NCBI RefSeq assembly: GCF_002563635.1
Contig: NZ_PDIZ01000001.1
Location: 3,162,001-3,226,000, forward strand
Reading direction: 5' to 3'
Length of the DNA: 64,000 bases
Origin: Bacillus sp. es.036
GTDB lineage: Bacteria; Bacillota; Bacilli; Bacillales; Guptibacillaceae
In this document: one piece after another, positions 9,024-17,670 of the stretch
How positions within the stretch are numbered: the stretch's first letter is position 1
Layout: each line of letters begins with the position of its first letter
Position numbers and translations under genes: made by a program
Notes under the pieces: generated by a model
What the model saw: the letters and a program-made list of their open reading frames with translations, nothing else
Told to the model about the DNA's origin: nothing
Databases searched by the model: none

Positions 9024-10142
9024 TCATGCCTTATGATACTTGAGCGAATGCTGTTCAAAGAGCGTTAAATAATATTGTTTTAAAAGGAACCACCTTGATT
9101 GAATGTCCTTATCTTCTCCTAGAAAATACTCCAAATAAGTCTTAGGCGGATAAATAAAATGAAATGTTTTAGTTGAAGTGATAAGGTGTTTTAAAGAATC
9201 AAATAGACAATGATTAAAATAAAATTTATACATATAGTAGGAAAGATCCTTATGATTTCTCTGAGCTTTGCGTGCATTCTCTATACTCCAAAAGAGAACT
9301 TTTTTTTGAAATGGATAAGATTTAATTCTATTAAGAAAAGGTAGCTCACCATATAGAATTGAAAGGCAAGTATTAACTTTTCTCCATGTCTTATCAGTCT
9401 TAGCACGGATTTTTAATTGATTATAATCAATTTCCAATGCATGTTTTGATAAGATTTGGAGCAAATCAATAAAATATTTTAACGAATCCATTTTATGTCG
9501 AACCGCATGAAGACAAGAGAAGTAAAATGTATCTTGTATCGATAACTCTTTCACATAATGATAATTAGAATAGCGAATCGAATTATCCCAGAAGACATCG
9601 ACATTTAAATTAGAATAATATTCTTTATCTAAATTCCAATGTAATTCCACTGTGACAGACAAAGAGCTATTAGAATTCGTTTTTACAAAAGAACAATGAT
9701 TATTAGAAGGATCCTCTGATTCTTCCTTTGTAAACCCTGCTGCTTTCACCAGAGCAATCGATTTCTGCAGGTCCTGCGACCGTATGAATAAATCGATGTC
9801 AGCAGTCCCTCTTGCCAAAAAACTATCAAAATAGGTTTCTGAGAAAACAATTCCTTTTAAAGGAATTACCTCCAAAGCTTCTTCTTCAAAAAAATCAAGG
9901 AGGTGACTAAGCTCATGTCTAAGCATTAAGTTTTGATAAGATGCTCTCTCATAAGAATCTTTTAAATTGTTTAAAAGGAAGAGTGAATAGCTACTTGTTT
10001 GCTGATGTGATTTAAGATAATGATACACTTGGGACTTTATAGCGAACACATCGATATCATTCAACAATTCTATGTAGTCACACTCTCTCCCCTCACAAAT
10101 ATCTTTTTGAGTATACATCTCCTCAAGCAAAGACATAATCAT
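9024..10142 (-). CDS. Nucleotidyltransferase family protein (NTP_transf_5-like)
   Basis: About 372 residues. The signature LKGIVFSETY...RGTADIDLFIR near residues 95-120 is the conserved core of the nucleotidyltransferase group found in paeninodin-type lasso clusters and in some polysaccharide clusters. The two acidic residues of DID are the expected metal ligands. The C-terminal half is helical and basic. Its substrate is unknown. A TTG at 10148 is too close to the ribosome site GGAGAGGAG, so the ATG at 10142 is preferred. It starts 19 nt after the small precursor-like gene. Confidence 0.7.
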   Translation of the reverse strand: MIMSLLEEMYTQKDICEGRECDYIELLNDIDVFAIKSQVYHYLKSHQQTSSYSLFLLNNLKDSYERASYQNLMLRHELSHLLDFFEEEALEVIPLKGIVFSETYFDSFLARGTADIDLFIRSQDLQKSIALVKAAGFTKEESEDPSNNHCSFVKTNSNSSLSVTVELHWNLDKEYYSNLNVDVFWDNSIRYSNYHYVKELSIQDTFYFSCLHAVRHKMDSLKYFIDLLQILSKHALEIDYNQLKIRAKTDKTWRKVNTCLSILYGELPFLNRIKSYPFQKKVLFWSIENARKAQRNHKDLSYYMYKFYFNHCLFDSLKHLITSTKTFHFIYPPKTYLEYFLGEDKDIQSRWFLLKQYYLTLFEQHSLKYHKA

Positions 10143-10161
10143 AGCCAATCTCCTCTCCTAG

Positions 10162-10281
10162 TTAAAATCCTTTCTTCTTGTCGTCCTTATCTTTATCTTT
10201 GTCTTTTTTCCCAGACGCAGTTGTTTCAAATTGAATCATCTGATGAGCAAGAACTTGAGGAGCTTCATAAACTTTTTTCAT
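10162..10281 (-). CDS. Small RiPP precursor-like peptide with Lys/Asp-rich tail
   Basis: A 39-residue gene. The ribosome site AAAGGAGGT at 10290-10298, 8 nt before the ATG, is among the strongest in the window and argues for real, high translation. The N-terminal part carries KVYEAPQV, fitting the YxxP leader motif read by lasso B1/RRE proteins. A Thr pair (FETTASG) stands where lasso leaders keep a Thr two residues before cleavage. The tail is GKKDKDKDKDDKKKGF; with Gly as residue 1, Asp falls at positions 4, 6, 8, 10 and 11, so a Gly1-Asp8 ring is formally possible, but no cyclase gene is present. It is the first gene of the cluster. Function as precursor is an inference; a structural or regulatory peptide is possible. 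Confidence 0.65.
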   Translation of the reverse strand: MKKVYEAPQVLAHQMIQFETTASGKKDKDKDKDDKKKGF

Positions 10282-10324
10282 TAGTTTCCACCTCCTTTTA
10301 TGTAAAAATCTCTTGTTCATGTTC

Positions 10325-10354
10325 ATTATAACGCACAAAAGAACAAAATTACAA
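10325..10354 (-). promoter_or_regulatory. Promoter of the peptide cluster with a SinR-type half-site
   Basis: On the minus strand, -35 TTGTAA (10349-10354) and -10 TATAAT (10325-10330) are separated by 18 nt. The spacer contains GTTCTTT (10338-10344), an exact match to the SinR target GTTCTYT. Transcription would start about 35 nt before the precursor ribosome site. Confidence 0.6.
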
Positions 10355-10370
10355 CATGTTTTAAGAAAAA

Positions 10371-10440
10371 TTTATTTTTTTCATATGTAACGATGTGTAT
10401 GTTAGGACAAACACCTCTACACATGTTTATTTTTTTCATA
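10371..10440. repeat. 15-bp direct repeat in the divergent intergenic region
   Basis: TTTATTTTTTTCATA occurs identically at 10371-10385 and 10426-10440. It lies between the divergent peptide cluster and beta-helix gene. It could be AT-rich promoter background or a regulator site; nothing further can be said. Confidence 0.4.
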
Positions 10441-10520
10441 AACTATCATAACCGATACTATTCACTCAGATTAATCAAAGTAAATTTTACACCACAAATC
10501 ATTAGTAAAGGAGCGATAAT

Positions 10521-12209
10521 ATGAGCGACCTGATACAGGGTTGGATTGATCAAAAGAGTGCTCAGGGTGGTGGTATTGTAACAATTCCACCTGGAAGATA
10601 CGATGTCACTAAAACGATTGTTCTGAAATCAAATATACAACTCAGGGGAGCCGGAATAAATCAGACCTTTTTGGATATGGTTCCAAAGAATTCTAATGGC
10701 TCTTCCAATTCCTATTTATTGTTAGAAATTGACAGAAAATCGAATGTGGAAATTAGTGGTATGACAATTGATGGTAAAAAACAAGGGAGACCAGATAAAA
10801 TAAATGATCCGTACGCTCACACGATTTCTGTAGCTTATACAATGGATTTTAAAATTGAGAATGTTAATATCCTTAATTCCGCTGGTGCTTCAATCATCTT
10901 GTTTAATGCAGAGAATGGAATCGTGCAAAATAATACCATTACTGCAAGCGGCTCTAATGCTATCCTTGGTATGCAAAATACAAAAGGGGTTAAAGTCTTA
11001 AATAATACAATTAATGGAACTGATAATCAAAATGGAATATTTTTTATGTATCAGGATGGGAAAAGTACAAGCAATATTGAAATCATCGGTAATACAGTAA
11101 AAAACGTTGCTGATTATGCGATTGAAGTTGGTCATACAACTCACCTCGCTGAAGACCCACCTCATCGCAATATAACCGTAAAAAACAATATCATTGAAAA
11201 CGCATATTGTACAGGTATCGGTTTTAGAACTGTAAGTGATGGAGTAATTGAGGGAAATGAAATTATTGGATATGCAGAAACAAATGACTATGGGTGTAAT
11301 GGTATTTTCGTTGAGGGAAGAAGAGCTCTACAGAACAACATCATAATTCATAATAATACGATCAAACAAACTTATTCTAAGGTCCCGAACCAACCCTTTC
11401 CATACCAACAAGCCATTTACATTACCGGCATGAATAATATGGAGGTCACGGGTAACACCATAGAAAATAGTTGGAATGATGCTATTTATGTGTTAGCAGC
11501 ATTTGGATTTGAGGAAACACCAGACTTTCCTGATGGTAGACGTAAATACTCTAACATTCACATCGATAATAACGAAATTTTAAATAGTGAAGTGTACGGT
11601 GTTCATTTCGATGATTATGCTTCTAATGGGAATTCAATTAAAAACAATACAATCTTGGAAAGTGGTACAGCTGCTATTCTAGTAGAAGGCGATCCAAATC
11701 GAGTAGTGGTTTCAGGTAACATTACAGAAGGTTCCCCTAACAATCCTGACCCGACCGAAAATTTGTGGACAGTAACAACCAATATATCTCCACTAAACGG
11801 TTATCCATTACAAGTGCTTCCGAATCCAGGAATTTATCAACTAACCTTTGATGCAATCTCATCAGATAACGGGAAAATGGAAGTTTTCACAAACGACAGG
11901 CGAGTATTTAATAATGAAATCAATGTCCCAATCCAAAAAACAACATACACCTATACCTTTGCAACGTTCTTTGATAGTGGCGCTGATGTAGTTTTCCACA
12001 ATATTCAAGGAACAATTAACTTATCAAATATCACGCTATATCAGCTCGAGGGTCTTGAGGATTGTGGAAATAATCCTGACGAGCCTAACACAGAATTCGA
12101 ACAGGACCTCGAGGACTTAAATACTAAATTTACAAATCTTCATTCAACTAATCCATTGAAAGCAGAAAGTCTTGTTGCATTGATATCAGATTTACTTGAT
12201 TTATTTTAA
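10521..12209 (+). CDS. Right-handed parallel beta-helix protein (no signal peptide)
   Basis: 562 residues. The N-terminal motif QGGGIVTIPPGRYDVTKTI and the LKSNIQLRGAG turn are typical of the pectate-lyase-like superfamily. The body is repeats of the type IxIxxNxIxN running to about residue 400, followed by a beta-sandwich-like domain (about 405-520) and a short helical tail. No secretion signal is visible, and the start (AAAGGAG, 7 nt upstream of ATG) leaves no room for one. It shares its N-terminal half pattern with the convergent gene 12249-13814. A role in polysaccharide binding or cleavage is suggested by fold and by the adjacent EPS locus, but no catalytic residues could be assigned. 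Confidence 0.75.
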   Translation: MSDLIQGWIDQKSAQGGGIVTIPPGRYDVTKTIVLKSNIQLRGAGINQTFLDMVPKNSNGSSNSYLLLEIDRKSNVEISGMTIDGKKQGRPDKINDPYAHTISVAYTMDFKIENVNILNSAGASIILFNAENGIVQNNTITASGSNAILGMQNTKGVKVLNNTINGTDNQNGIFFMYQDGKSTSNIEIIGNTVKNVADYAIEVGHTTHLAEDPPHRNITVKNNIIENAYCTGIGFRTVSDGVIEGNEIIGYAETNDYGCNGIFVEGRRALQNNIIIHNNTIKQTYSKVPNQPFPYQQAIYITGMNNMEVTGNTIENSWNDAIYVLAAFGFEETPDFPDGRRKYSNIHIDNNEILNSEVYGVHFDDYASNGNSIKNNTILESGTAAILVEGDPNRVVVSGNITEGSPNNPDPTENLWTVTTNISPLNGYPLQVLPNPGIYQLTFDAISSDNGKMEVFTNDRRVFNNEINVPIQKTTYTYTFATFFDSGADVVFHNIQGTINLSNITLYQLEGLEDCGNNPDEPNTEFEQDLEDLNTKFTNLHSTNPLKAESLVALISDLLDLF

Positions 12210-12213
12210 ATAC

Positions 12214-12243
12214 AAAAACGCCCAAAAATTTGGGCGTTTTTAA
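12214..12243. terminator. Bidirectional terminator between the beta-helix genes
   Basis: AAAACGCCCAAA pairs with TTTGGGCGTTTT around a very short loop, with A- and T-runs on both sides. It lies in the 39-nt gap between two convergent stop codons and should serve both genes. Confidence 0.85.
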
Positions 12244-12248
12244 TTTTG

Positions 12249-13814
12249 CTAGTTTTGAAAGCGATTGTTCTGATTGATAATGTTATTACTAGGATTATTA
12301 CCAAGTAACTCTTCCCAACTTTTTTCATGAAAGATATTATTCTTTACTACAACATCTTGTACATTAACAAATGATAGTGATTTAGAATTGCGTTCTAAAG
12401 AATTAAAATCGTTACTCACTATTTCAATTTCATTTTGCTTGAAGATGCTTAAACTTTCCTTTCCATTATTTGAAATTTGATTTTCAGAAACTAAAAAACC
12501 TGATCCCAAAGTAAGATTTGCAATTTGGATACCAAATTCACCATTTCCTTTAATTAAATTTCCTTCAAGACTATTTCCTAAAGCGTTATTTCCTTGAAAT
12601 TGAATGCCGCTTTTTTTGTTATTTAAAAATTGATTACCTCTTACATGTATTTCATTGAAATTGCGTTTACCTTCATTAAAATCAGCAGTGATGCTTCCAT
12701 CCGGCAAAACGGAAGCTTGTACGAAAATGCCATTCCCTCTACTACCTTCAACTTTATTACCCACTACTTCTGCACCATCAATTCCTGTTACATAGATAGC
12801 GTTCGCATCTCCAGATTGAAAGGTTTGGTTAACTTCATTATTTTCTACATTTATATTCCTTGAAGTATTAAAACCACCTTCAACGAAAATTCCGTCAGCA
12901 CCATAGCCCCCATTTTTCCCATATCCGCTAATCGTATTGTCTTCTATCATACCTTCACTTACACTTCGAAATGCAATTCCAGCATTAGTTGCACTAATAA
13001 TTTCATTATTCCTAACTATGATATTCTGGTGTTGTTCATCCCCCTCTGGTACGATGTGTCCTACTTCAATACCAAAGTCACCAGCATATTTCACAATATT
13101 ATTTTCAATTCTAATGTTAGAAGATGAGTGACCATCCTGGTATGAAATAAAAATACCATTTTGGTGATCTGTTTGATCAATCATATTATTTGCAATAGTT
13201 ATGTTATCGATATCTTTTAACGCTAGAATACCATTTGATCCACTATCTAGAATAGTACTGTTTTCTACAGTTCCATTCTGACTGTTATAAAGCATAATTG
13301 AAGCTGATGGAGCATTTATAACTTTGATATTATTAATCTCAAAATTATCTACAAATGCAACGTCTATGGTGTGAGCATAAGGATCATTAATTAAGCTTTT
13401 ACGTTCTTGTTTATTCCCGTCTACTGTAAGATCGGTAATACTAATATTATGACTATCCTGCTCTGTTACTATCACCTTGTTATTATTAACAGTGCCATCG
13501 TCAAATTCTGATTCAATCATTATCGTAGTTTTGTCTAAGCCAGCACCTTTTAGATGAACATTCGATTTAAGGACGAAGGGTTTTGTGATAACATATTGGC
13601 ATGCCTTCATCTCCACGATCCCACCGCCGCTTGCACTCATATTATCAATCTCTCTCTGAAGCATAACGATATCGTTTTGACTCGCCTGACAAGATCTAGA
13701 ACTAGTGGCCACTGACTGCTGTGTGGGATTAGAACGATTTATTGACCATATTAAAATTAGTGTTCCAATTACTAAGACAACAAGCCATAATACTGAATTT
13801 TTTTTCAGAAGCAT
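12249..13814 (-). CDS. Membrane-anchored right-handed beta-helix protein
   Basis: 521 residues. An N-terminal membrane anchor (about 9-25, LWLVVLVIGTLILIW) precedes a beta-helix with the same opening as the convergent gene: SGGGIVEM, LKSNVHLKGAG, NDPYAHTIDV. At least 12 short repeats of the NxIxxxxxxGI type follow. Unlike its neighbour it should face the outside. A cell-surface polysaccharide lyase, epimerase or binding role is plausible from fold and neighbourhood; no catalytic site is assigned. The pair probably arose by duplication with gain or loss of the anchor. Confidence 0.75.
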   Translation of the reverse strand: MLLKKNSVLWLVVLVIGTLILIWSINRSNPTQQSVATSSRSCQASQNDIVMLQREIDNMSASGGGIVEMKACQYVITKPFVLKSNVHLKGAGLDKTTIMIESEFDDGTVNNNKVIVTEQDSHNISITDLTVDGNKQERKSLINDPYAHTIDVAFVDNFEINNIKVINAPSASIMLYNSQNGTVENSTILDSGSNGILALKDIDNITIANNMIDQTDHQNGIFISYQDGHSSSNIRIENNIVKYAGDFGIEVGHIVPEGDEQHQNIIVRNNEIISATNAGIAFRSVSEGMIEDNTISGYGKNGGYGADGIFVEGGFNTSRNINVENNEVNQTFQSGDANAIYVTGIDGAEVVGNKVEGSRGNGIFVQASVLPDGSITADFNEGKRNFNEIHVRGNQFLNNKKSGIQFQGNNALGNSLEGNLIKGNGEFGIQIANLTLGSGFLVSENQISNNGKESLSIFKQNEIEIVSNDFNSLERNSKSLSFVNVQDVVVKNNIFHEKSWEELLGNNPSNNIINQNNRFQN

Positions 13815-13876
13815 GTTGGCTACTCCCCATCCATTTTTAATAATGTATCTTTTATTCTATCTCCGTCGCGTCACAA

Positions 13877-14215
13877 TTACCTTTGAGCATCTTTCAGATT
13901 TCTCCACTTGATAAAAGCAATCAACTCTCGGTAATTTTCTAACATTTCTTTTTCAATACCTACTTTGATAGCCTCTTCGACAAATTCAATCCATTCCTTA
14001 TTTATTTTTAAAGGAGTTATATCACCATCTAACAATTCATGAATATCAATTCGTAGAACACCTGCTACGCTTTCAATGATTTGAATTGAGGGATTTGTTT
14101 TTAAACCTCTCTCGAGACTGCTGAGATAGGACTTTGATACCCCTGATTGCATGGCTAATTTTGAAAGCGTTATCCCTTTTGCTTTTCTTAACTTCTTTAT
14201 GTTTTCTCCAATCAT
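13877..14215 (-). CDS. sinR: SinR-like biofilm master regulator
   Basis: 112 residues. The N-terminal helix-turn-helix (MIGENIKKLRKAKG, then SKSYLSSLERGLKTNPSIQ) closely follows B. subtilis SinR, and the C-terminal segment NKEWIEFVEEAIKVG...LIAFIKWR matches the SinI/SinR dimerisation helices. Length equals SinR. In B. subtilis SinR represses eps and tapA operons by binding GTTCTYT; several such sites occur in this window. No sinI-like antagonist gene is seen beside it. It lies 60 nt after the last EPS gene in the same orientation, so it may be co-transcribed or use its own promoter. It could instead be an SlrR-like paralogue. Confidence 0.85.
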   Translation of the reverse strand: MIGENIKKLRKAKGITLSKLAMQSGVSKSYLSSLERGLKTNPSIQIIESVAGVLRIDIHELLDGDITPLKINKEWIEFVEEAIKVGIEKEMLENYRELIAFIKWRNLKDAQR

Positions 14216-14274
14216 ATGGAACCAACACCTTCCAGCTCCTTAATATATTACTCCCTTAATTACCTCAGGTAGCT

Positions 14275-14280
14275 ATTATA
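14275..14280 (-). promoter_or_regulatory. Possible -10 element for sinR
   Basis: TATAAT on the minus strand overlaps the stop codon of the preceding oxidoreductase gene, about 55 nt before the sinR start. No good -35 is found at 17 nt, so this is weak. Confidence 0.25.
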
Positions 14281-15418
14281 CTGTCAAACAACTTTTCAAA
14301 ATACTATTCCATGCTTTCGAAGCATACGTATCTGGTATATCCAAGTCCGAGAACAGTAACATCTCTCCCTCTTCTATTGGTCTTTTAATAACAGCATTTC
14401 TTAATAAACCAATAGGAATATGATTCTCAGCGTCAGCAATCCGAACTGCTTCACCTCTAACCTCAATCCCCCCTATACCGTGGCTAATCTGATCCCCCGG
14501 TATCAGTTTTCGCTTAGCAATAGCTGCAACACTAATTCTAGGATTAGTCCCGTTATTTAAAAGAACACTTCCCCCATTCAATACTCTTCTTATTGTTTTT
14601 AGTATTTCTAAATGACATAAATGAAAGTTTGATTGCAGTGTATAATATGGCCCTTCTCCTAATTTGTAATAACGAAGAGCCTCTTGCTGATCTTCGTTAT
14701 GTGTTGCAGTAATAAATACACCTGGGGGAGATTTTGGGGAAAGAATATAGTCACTGATAACTGTACCCTCACTAGACAATTCAGCAAGTATTTGTCCTCC
14801 TATCTTACTATCATCAACCTCAACGCCAGCAAGTCCACTGTCTAAAATATCTGCACCCAGTCCATTAGCAACTAATGCTTGCTCAATATGTACCTTGGTT
14901 CCATCTGTAAAGGAAGTGGTCATACTAAGGCTGATCCCATTTCGTTTGGACCAATACTCCATATCTTCCTTTTTCGGATTCTTATTTAAGAATCCCTTTA
15001 TATTTCCATAAACAACTGGGTGAAAACCCATCTGCCTAATATTCTCATTAAGCGCAGCTAAACAGCCTGGTTGATCTCCTTCTGCTTCAGTTATATATCC
15101 TCGTTCTGCTAAATAAGAACCAATTGTCACCTGTAATTCTGCATTCATTGTAACGACTGGAAGACGAGCTTCTAATGCTTTAGAAATCATCTCACCCCCA
15201 TATATGACATCTCCACTACACTCTACAATTAAATCAGAATGAGCAATAAGGTCTTCCACTGAATTAGTTAACTTTTCATTTAAAATAAAGCTTTGCATGT
15301 CGGATATCTTTCTTCTTGTCAAAACTCGTGAGACACATACGTCACTTTGAAGACGTACCAATCTAGTAAGACCCGCTCCAATTAGTCCGGTACCAATAAT
15401 TCCTATTCTCTTTTTCAC
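14276..15418 (-). CDS. DXR-like / COG4091-type oxidoreductase with SAF domain
   Basis: About 380 residues. The Rossmann fingerprint RIGIIGTGLIGAGL sits at the N-terminus. The middle resembles the catalytic part of the homoserine-dehydrogenase-like DRL family (in Brucella a DXR-like enzyme of the MEP pathway), and the C-terminus carries a SAF domain. The GTG at 15418 is chosen because GAGGGG lies 8 nt upstream and it overlaps the acyltransferase stop by 4 nt (GTGA). As the last gene of the EPS operon it more likely makes or modifies a sugar or substituent than an isoprenoid; the substrate is unknown. Confidence 0.6.
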   Translation of the reverse strand: MKKRIGIIGTGLIGAGLTRLVRLQSDVCVSRVLTRRKISDMQSFILNEKLTNSVEDLIAHSDLIVECSGDVIYGGEMISKALEARLPVVTMNAELQVTIGSYLAERGYITEAEGDQPGCLAALNENIRQMGFHPVVYGNIKGFLNKNPKKEDMEYWSKRNGISLSMTTSFTDGTKVHIEQALVANGLGADILDSGLAGVEVDDSKIGGQILAELSSEGTVISDYILSPKSPPGVFITATHNEDQQEALRYYKLGEGPYYTLQSNFHLCHLEILKTIRRVLNGGSVLLNNGTNPRISVAAIAKRKLIPGDQISHGIGGIEVRGEAVRIADAENHIPIGLLRNAVIKRPIEEGEMLLFSDLDIPDTYASKAWNSILKSCLTV

Positions 15419-16119
15419 CCTGTATACCCCTCGCAATCTTCACGATGAGATTTATCCTCACCTAATAATTCTGTTGGAGTTACTGCTCCAGTTAAATAGT
15501 TTTTTAACCACTTTTCTTCCCTCGTAAAAAGCTTCATTTCTAACAAGCGATTAATTGTCCCAGTATCAAAGCGATATTTTATGACTTTTGCAGGTATCCC
15601 GGCCACCAAAGAATATGGAGGTACATCCTTCGTAATAACTGCGCCAGCTGCACATATTGCTCCCTCACCAATTGTTATTCCATCCATGACAATTACATTA
15701 GCTCCAAGCCAGACATTATTACCTATTTGTACAGGAGAAAATTCTTCATAATAGTCACGTTCAACCCACCGTTTACCATTCAACTGCCCTGCAGTGGAAT
15801 AGAAAATTGGTGAAGTTGTCACAAAATGACTGGGGTGACTCCCTAACCCAATCTGGCATCCTGGGCCTATTGAACAAAAAGAACCAATTCTAGCATTCAT
15901 CACATTGCAATTTCGCGCAGTATACGTATATCGATCAATTTGAGAATGTGAAATTCGATTGTATGCATTAATCGCGCATCCTTTTCCGACAATTGTTGTC
16001 GAAGGATCTATTTCTACTCCGTGCCCAATAAAAACCGTGGGATTATTGATTTTTAAATGAGCAAGACGAATATAATTTTTAATAAAAAAGGGTATCAACC
16101 TTCCAATTTTAATTCCCAT
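15415..16119 (-). CDS. Left-handed beta-helix acetyltransferase of the EPS locus
   Basis: About 234 residues. Hexapeptide repeats (VFIGHGVEIDPSTTIVG...) and the acceptor loop NVWLGANVIVMDGITIGEGAICAAG (read at residues ~140-165) identify the CatB/WbbJ-type O-acetyltransferase family using acetyl-CoA. It probably decorates the exopolysaccharide. The ATG at 16119 is preferred to an upstream TTG because GGGGTG lies 6 nt before it. It overlaps the next gene by 4 nt. Confidence 0.8.
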   Translation of the reverse strand: MGIKIGRLIPFFIKNYIRLAHLKINNPTVFIGHGVEIDPSTTIVGKGCAINAYNRISHSQIDRYTYTARNCNVMNARIGSFCSIGPGCQIGLGSHPSHFVTTSPIFYSTAGQLNGKRWVERDYYEEFSPVQIGNNVWLGANVIVMDGITIGEGAICAAGAVITKDVPPYSLVAGIPAKVIKYRFDTGTINRLLEMKLFTREEKWLKNYLTGAVTPTELLGEDKSHREDCEGYTG

Positions 16120-16203
16120 TCCTCTCACCCCTATCAAATTAATGGAAGTACAACTAACATAAATTCATGATGGGCTATTCTTTGCAACTTGAAATAGTTA
16201 AGC

Positions 16204-17613
16204 TTAAGCTTCATCAAATTCTAGTTTAGATTTACGTATCATGTAATAAGCTACAATTAATGCAAGGTGAACCCATACAAACCCCATTCTAAATCCATTA
16301 TTGAAATTAAAATCAATAATTAATAGTAAACTGGTTGATGCAAACCCAAGTGAAACATAACTCAATCTAGAGAAAGTTTTTTTAATCATAAATACGATTT
16401 GAAATATAAGGAGAAGGAATAATGTCGTTCCAATAATTCCAGTATCAAACATAAGCGTTAAAAAGATATTTGCGTTTCCTTTACCTGCGTTTAACTCTCC
16501 ACCATAAATATATTTATCTCGCATTTCTTGCATTTGAGATAACGTAGCCATGCCACCGCTACCATTCCCAACAATTGGATGAAGGGGAATGTGATCAAGC
16601 ATCATTTGAATTGCAGCTACCCGACTATCCGCTGCACCACTATCTGTTTCAATTGAAGTTGCTGGATTTAATCTCTCATAGATACTCATACCAATTTCAC
16701 TATCAACAATAAATAGACCACATAGCATTACTAAAAATATGATGAAGGCCACTATTGTCATTTTTAATAACTTTAAACTTTTCGTTATAGAAAAAAGAAA
16801 AATACCTGCAAGGGCCAAAGACAAGATACTCGCTCGAGCCATACTTAGAATGACACCTAGAAAACAAATAGCCATAGCTAAACGAATGAACTTCATTGAA
16901 AAAAGAGAAGTATCTTTCAGAAGATACATAACGAGAAACCAGAGAGCAGAATAAGCAGAGAATAATCCATACCAATCTGGTTCATGAGCAAACGATGCTG
17001 GCCTCGGTATTCCGATCTCTTCATAATGACTAACTCCGATTTCTATTCCTAAGAAAAAGCCTATCCACTGAAGTAATCCAACAAATGCCACAATTGCTCC
17101 TGAGAGGATAGAAAATTTTAATACCTGGTGGAAGAAATTCTCGCCTTTATCAAACGTTATTTGTACGACCAAGAAAAAGAGCATATTTAAAAAGAGCTGA
17201 CCAATAACTACTGTCCAAAAATCAACATAATTTATGACATAAGAATAGCTTAAGAAAAAACTAACTACCCATAGATTCATTATTAGAAATAATGGAGTTT
17301 TGTATATTTTTCTTTGTAGGAAAACCATTTCCAGTACAAATTTCAAACTCATTACAAGAAATAACACTTGATAAATACGAATATAGGAACCACCTACCGA
17401 CAAAAAAGAACGGTCAATAAAAATAAATAAAGCTACGAGTATAAGAAACTTTTCAACTGGTAGCATAAAAAGTAGTGGGAAAAAGATAACACAAAGTACT
17501 ATTGGCATCATAAGTGGTGCCATTGCTGTAGAAGCTCCTATCACAATTGCAATGGCTAGGCCCGATAAAGCAATGAGCCATATTTCACGAGATATCCATT
17601 CCCTAGTAATCAT
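16204..17613 (-). CDS. O-antigen ligase-family EPS polymerase (Wzy-like)
   Basis: About 469 residues with 10 or more hydrophobic segments and a large outside loop (about 330-395) containing HPIVGNGSGG, as in Wzy/WaaL-type proteins. It should polymerise repeat units on the outer face of the membrane. The start MITREW at 17613 is preferred because GGAGG lies 6 nt upstream; the frame is open 19 codons further. A SinR-like inverted repeat sits in the short gap before it. Confidence 0.8.
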   Translation of the reverse strand: MITREWISREIWLIALSGLAIAIVIGASTAMAPLMMPIVLCVIFFPLLFMLPVEKFLILVALFIFIDRSFLSVGGSYIRIYQVLFLVMSLKFVLEMVFLQRKIYKTPLFLIMNLWVVSFFLSYSYVINYVDFWTVVIGQLFLNMLFFLVVQITFDKGENFFHQVLKFSILSGAIVAFVGLLQWIGFFLGIEIGVSHYEEIGIPRPASFAHEPDWYGLFSAYSALWFLVMYLLKDTSLFSMKFIRLAMAICFLGVILSMARASILSLALAGIFLFSITKSLKLLKMTIVAFIIFLVMLCGLFIVDSEIGMSIYERLNPATSIETDSGAADSRVAAIQMMLDHIPLHPIVGNGSGGMATLSQMQEMRDKYIYGGELNAGKGNANIFLTLMFDTGIIGTTLFLLLIFQIVFMIKKTFSRLSYVSLGFASTSLLLIIDFNFNNGFRMGFVWVHLALIVAYYMIRKSKLEFDEA

Positions 17614-17652
17614 TTCAAACCTCCTACCACATAGATGTAAACCCTGGGGATC

Positions 17653-17668
17653 ATTCTTAATAAAGAAC
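17653..17668. promoter_or_regulatory. SinR-type inverted repeat before the polymerase gene
   Basis: ATTCTTAATAAAGAAC: one exact half-site (GTTCTTT on the minus strand) and one with a single change at the first base. It lies in the 57-nt gap between the glycosyltransferase stop and the polymerase start. Confidence 0.5.
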
Positions 17669-17670
17669 AA

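Noticed and set aside
10162-10281. Possibility that the Lys/Asp-rich peptide is only a low-complexity chance frame
   Set aside because: The strong AAAGGAGGT site at 8 nt, the good promoter, the YxxP motif and the position ahead of an RRE operon argue for a real gene.
5735-10281. Calling the cluster a standard lasso-peptide locus
   Set aside because: No asparagine-synthetase-like cyclase and no transglutaminase-like B2 gene are present in the window, so lasso formation is not supported.
13877-14275. A sinI-like antagonist gene beside sinR
   Set aside because: No short frame with the SinI helix pattern and a ribosome site was found on either strand.
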